A stretch of 64,000 nt of DNA from Alphaproteobacteria bacterium (lineage in GTDB: Bacteria > Pseudomonadota > Alphaproteobacteria > Micropepsales > Micropepsaceae). The notes beneath the pieces were generated by a model. The model saw nothing but the letters and a program-made list of their open reading frames with translations. It did not search any database and was not told the DNA's origin. Location of the stretch: positions 1 through 64,000 of the forward strand of contig JAFKEU010000008.1 of NCBI GenBank assembly GCA_017308475.1, written 5' to 3'. Positions 62,314 through 64,000 of this stretch are shown here, piece by piece. Position 1 is the stretch's first letter. Each line of letters begins with the position of its first letter. The translations under genes were made by a program, and so were the position numbers.

Positions 62314-63384
62314 ATGTCAGCCAAATCCAAAATCGCCTTCATCACAGGTATCACCGGCCAGGATGGAGCGTATCTGGCGGAGCTGCTACTCGCCAAGGGC
62401 TATATCGTGCACGGCATGAAGCGGCGGTCATCGTCCTTCAATACCGGACGCATCGATCATCTGTTCCGCGACCCGCATGAAAAGGATGTCCGGTTGTTCC
62501 TGCATTATGGCGACATGACCGACCCCACCAACATCGTCCGCCTGATCCAGGACATCCAGCCGGACGAAATCTACAATCTGGCAGCGCAAAGCCATGTGTG
62601 GGTCAGTTTCGAGACACCGGAATATACCGCCAATGCCGACGGCATCGGCGCGCTGCGCATTCTGGAGGCGATCCGCATCCTGAAGATGGAAACGAAGACT
62701 CGCTTCTACCAGGCTTCGACCTCCGAACTATATGGCAAGGTGCAGGCGGTGCCGCAGAACGAGGAAACCCCCTTCTATCCGCGCAGCCCCTATGCCGCCG
62801 CCAAACTCTACGCCTATTGGGTCACGGTCAATTACCGCGAAGCCTATGGCATGCACGCCTCAAACGGCATTCTGTTCAATCACGAGGGCCCGACGCGCGG
62901 CGAAACCTTCGTGACCCGCAAGATTACCCGTGCCGTCGCAGCCATCCATCACGGCCGCGGCTCCAGGCTCTATCTGGGCAACCTGGATGCCAAGCGCGAC
63001 TGGGGTCATGCGCGCGACTATGTCGAGGGCATGTGGCGCATCCTGCAACAGAACACGCCGGACGATTACGTACTCGCCACCGGCGAGACGCACAGCGTGC
63101 GCGAGTTTGTGGAACTGGCCTTCGCGGAAATCGGCCGCAAGATCGTCTGGAAAGGCACGGGCGTCGAGGAGAAGGGCCTGGATGCCCAGAGAGACGAAAT
63201 TCTGGTGGAAGTCGATCCGGCCTATTTCCGTCCCACCGAAGTTGACTTGCTGCTCGGCGATCCCGCCAAGGCGCAGCGCGTGCTGGGCTGGAAGCATCAG
63301 ACGAGTTTCGCGGACCTGGTGCGGGAAATGGTCGCCGCCGACATCAAGCTGGTTCCCACCGAAGACCGCAGCCTCGGCGATTGA
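62314..63384 (+). CDS. gmd: GDP-mannose 4,6-dehydratase
   Basis: 356 residues. [22 protein letters not shown] at the start, [28 protein letters not shown] (catalytic Thr/Ser-Glu), [11 protein letters not shown] (Tyr-x3-Lys) and [15 protein letters not shown] are diagnostic. It makes GDP-4-keto-6-deoxymannose, the precursor for GDP-perosamine (aminotransferase at 56035), GDP-fucose or GDP-rhamnose. No GDP-fucose synthase or Rmd is seen in the window, so perosamine is the likely product. The AGAGGA ribosome site sits 5 bases before the ATG. Confidence 0.95.
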   Translation: MSAKSKIAFITGITGQDGAYLAELLLAKGYIVHGMKRRSSSFNTGRIDHLFRDPHEKDVRLFLHYGDMTDPTNIVRLIQDIQPDEIYNLAAQSHVWVSFETPEYTANADGIGALRILEAIRILKMETKTRFYQASTSELYGKVQAVPQNEETPFYPRSPYAAAKLYAYWVTVNYREAYGMHASNGILFNHEGPTRGETFVTRKITRAVAAIHHGRGSRLYLGNLDAKRDWGHARDYVEGMWRILQQNTPDDYVLATGETHSVREFVELAFAEIGRKIVWKGTGVEEKGLDAQRDEILVEVDPAYFRPTEVDLLLGDPAKAQRVLGWKHQTSFADLVREMVAADIKLVPTEDRSLGD

Positions 63385-63444
63385 CGCTCTCGCATCGGAA
63401 CGGCGAAACTTGACCAGCGGAAGCATTTGCTTCCGGATCGGGGT

Positions 63445-64000
63445 ATGTCTGTGCGTTCCGGTTTTCTAGCTTTTCTGATCCTCACATTTCTGGCCGCCAA
63501 TCCGGTGTCGGCGGCAGTGCACCTTTATCCCGCGCCCCAGGACGGAGAGGCTATGGCTGCCCGGGACGTGCAGGTCACGGTCAATGGCCAGCGCAGCTTC
63601 ACATACGGCCTGATCCAGAAGGATATCGTCTGGCGCCGCATCCAGCTGGTGGCAACAAAGTTCTCCAGTTTCGACTTGGATGACGGCGACGCGGATATAG
63701 CAATCCGTTACAGCGGCCCGCCGGTGCAGCACGCATCGGTTCGGCGGCTGGCGGCCAATGTTCCCGTGCGCGTCGAAGGCGGCACCGTGCATTTTCGTAT
63801 CGACCGTCCCGGCGCCTACCAGGTGGATGCCGGCGCGCCCGGCGGTCATGAGCCAGTGGTGATATTCGCCAACGCGCCGCGGGACTGGACCGCGCGGCCC
63901 GGCGACATCCGCTTTGCGCCTGGCAAAATCAGCGACATCGGCGTGCTGAGCCTGCGCCGGCCGGGCCAGCGTGTCTATATTCCCGGCGGAGCGGTGGTGC
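63445..64000 (+). CDS. secreted protein, N-terminus of a polygalacturonase/dextranase-like glycosidase (partial)
   Basis: The frame opens at ATG 63445 (GGATCGGGG upstream) and runs off the end of the window. A signal peptide is clear: FLAFLILTFLAANPVSA then AVHLYP. The next 160 residues contain VTVNGQRSFTYGL, EPVVIFANAP and, at the window end, FAPGKISDIGVLSLRRPG with VYIPGGAVV. The latter resembles the entry to the beta-helix in GH28/GH49-type enzymes. It may trim or degrade surface polysaccharide. Without the catalytic part the activity cannot be judged. Confidence 0.6.
   Translation, partial: MSVRSGFLAFLILTFLAANPVSAAVHLYPAPQDGEAMAARDVQVTVNGQRSFTYGLIQKDIVWRRIQLVATKFSSFDLDDGDADIAIRYSGPPVQHASVRRLAANVPVRVEGGTVHFRIDRPGAYQVDAGAPGGHEPVVIFANAPRDWTARPGDIRFAPGKISDIGVLSLRRPGQRVYIPGGAVV

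Noticed and set aside
1..64000. Prophage, insertion sequence or CRISPR array
   Set aside because: No integrase, transposase, terminal repeats or regularly spaced repeats were seen; the only tandem repeat is coding.

Overview
The window is a GC-rich, tightly packed chromosomal segment from a Gram-negative bacterium. Outer-membrane proteins (TolC-like, Wzi-like, Wza-like) show the cell type. A cysD-cysNC-cysQ sulfate-activation block and Caulobacter-like sphingolipid genes point to an alphaproteobacterium; the exact lineage is inference. No rRNA, tRNA, CRISPR array, insertion sequence or prophage gene was seen.

Region 1 (1-3142, minus strand) is sulfate assimilation: cysD, a fused cysNC and a partial cysQ. 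The APS-kinase part of cysNC carries a small deletion that breaks the reading frame.

Region 2 (3.4-30.1 kb) is the most unusual part and reads as a dedicated membrane-lipid factory. It holds (a) an acyl carrier protein, a ketoacyl-ACP synthase, a Frag1/DRAM-like membrane protein and a peptide-exporter-type ABC transporter; (b) inositol-lipid genes: Ino1-type inositol-phosphate synthase, two CDP-alcohol phosphatidyltransferases, a CdsA-like cytidylyltransferase and a PimA-like glycosyltransferase, plus a Stealth sugar phosphotransferase; (c) a sphingoid-base operon of serine palmitoyltransferase and a eukaryote-like 3-ketodihydrosphingosine reductase; (d) a five-gene DevBCA/TolC-type export operon with two different permeases; (e) an aminoethylphosphonate (AEP) pathway: PEP mutase fused to a nucleotidyltransferase, phosphonopyruvate decarboxylase and AEP transaminase, with a second nucleotidyltransferase and a PhyH-type dioxygenase divergent from it. 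Together they suggest that the cell builds and exports sphingolipids or inositol lipids with (hydroxy)aminoethylphosphonate or glycosyl head groups. The individual families are recognisable; the combined product is inference.

Region 3 (30.2-40.9 kb) holds envelope polysaccharide functions: two Wzi-like outer-membrane proteins around a DUF2914 membrane protein and galE, a TPR/SPOR protein, galU, and a very large SLBB-rich export protein with a perfect-length 18-bp coding repeat.

Region 4 (41.2-64 kb) is an O-antigen/capsule locus: rmlBDAC, a probable dTDP-rhamnose 4-epimerase, a WecE/RffA-type aminotransferase, a perosamine-synthase-like aminotransferase and gmd. Around these lie glycosyltransferases, methyltransferases, an acetyltransferase, a flippase-like protein and a GtrB/GT-C pair. 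The window ends inside a secreted protein resembling the N-terminus of polygalacturonase/dextranase-like enzymes. No Wzx, Wzy or ABC O-antigen exporter was recognised, so the locus probably continues outside the window.
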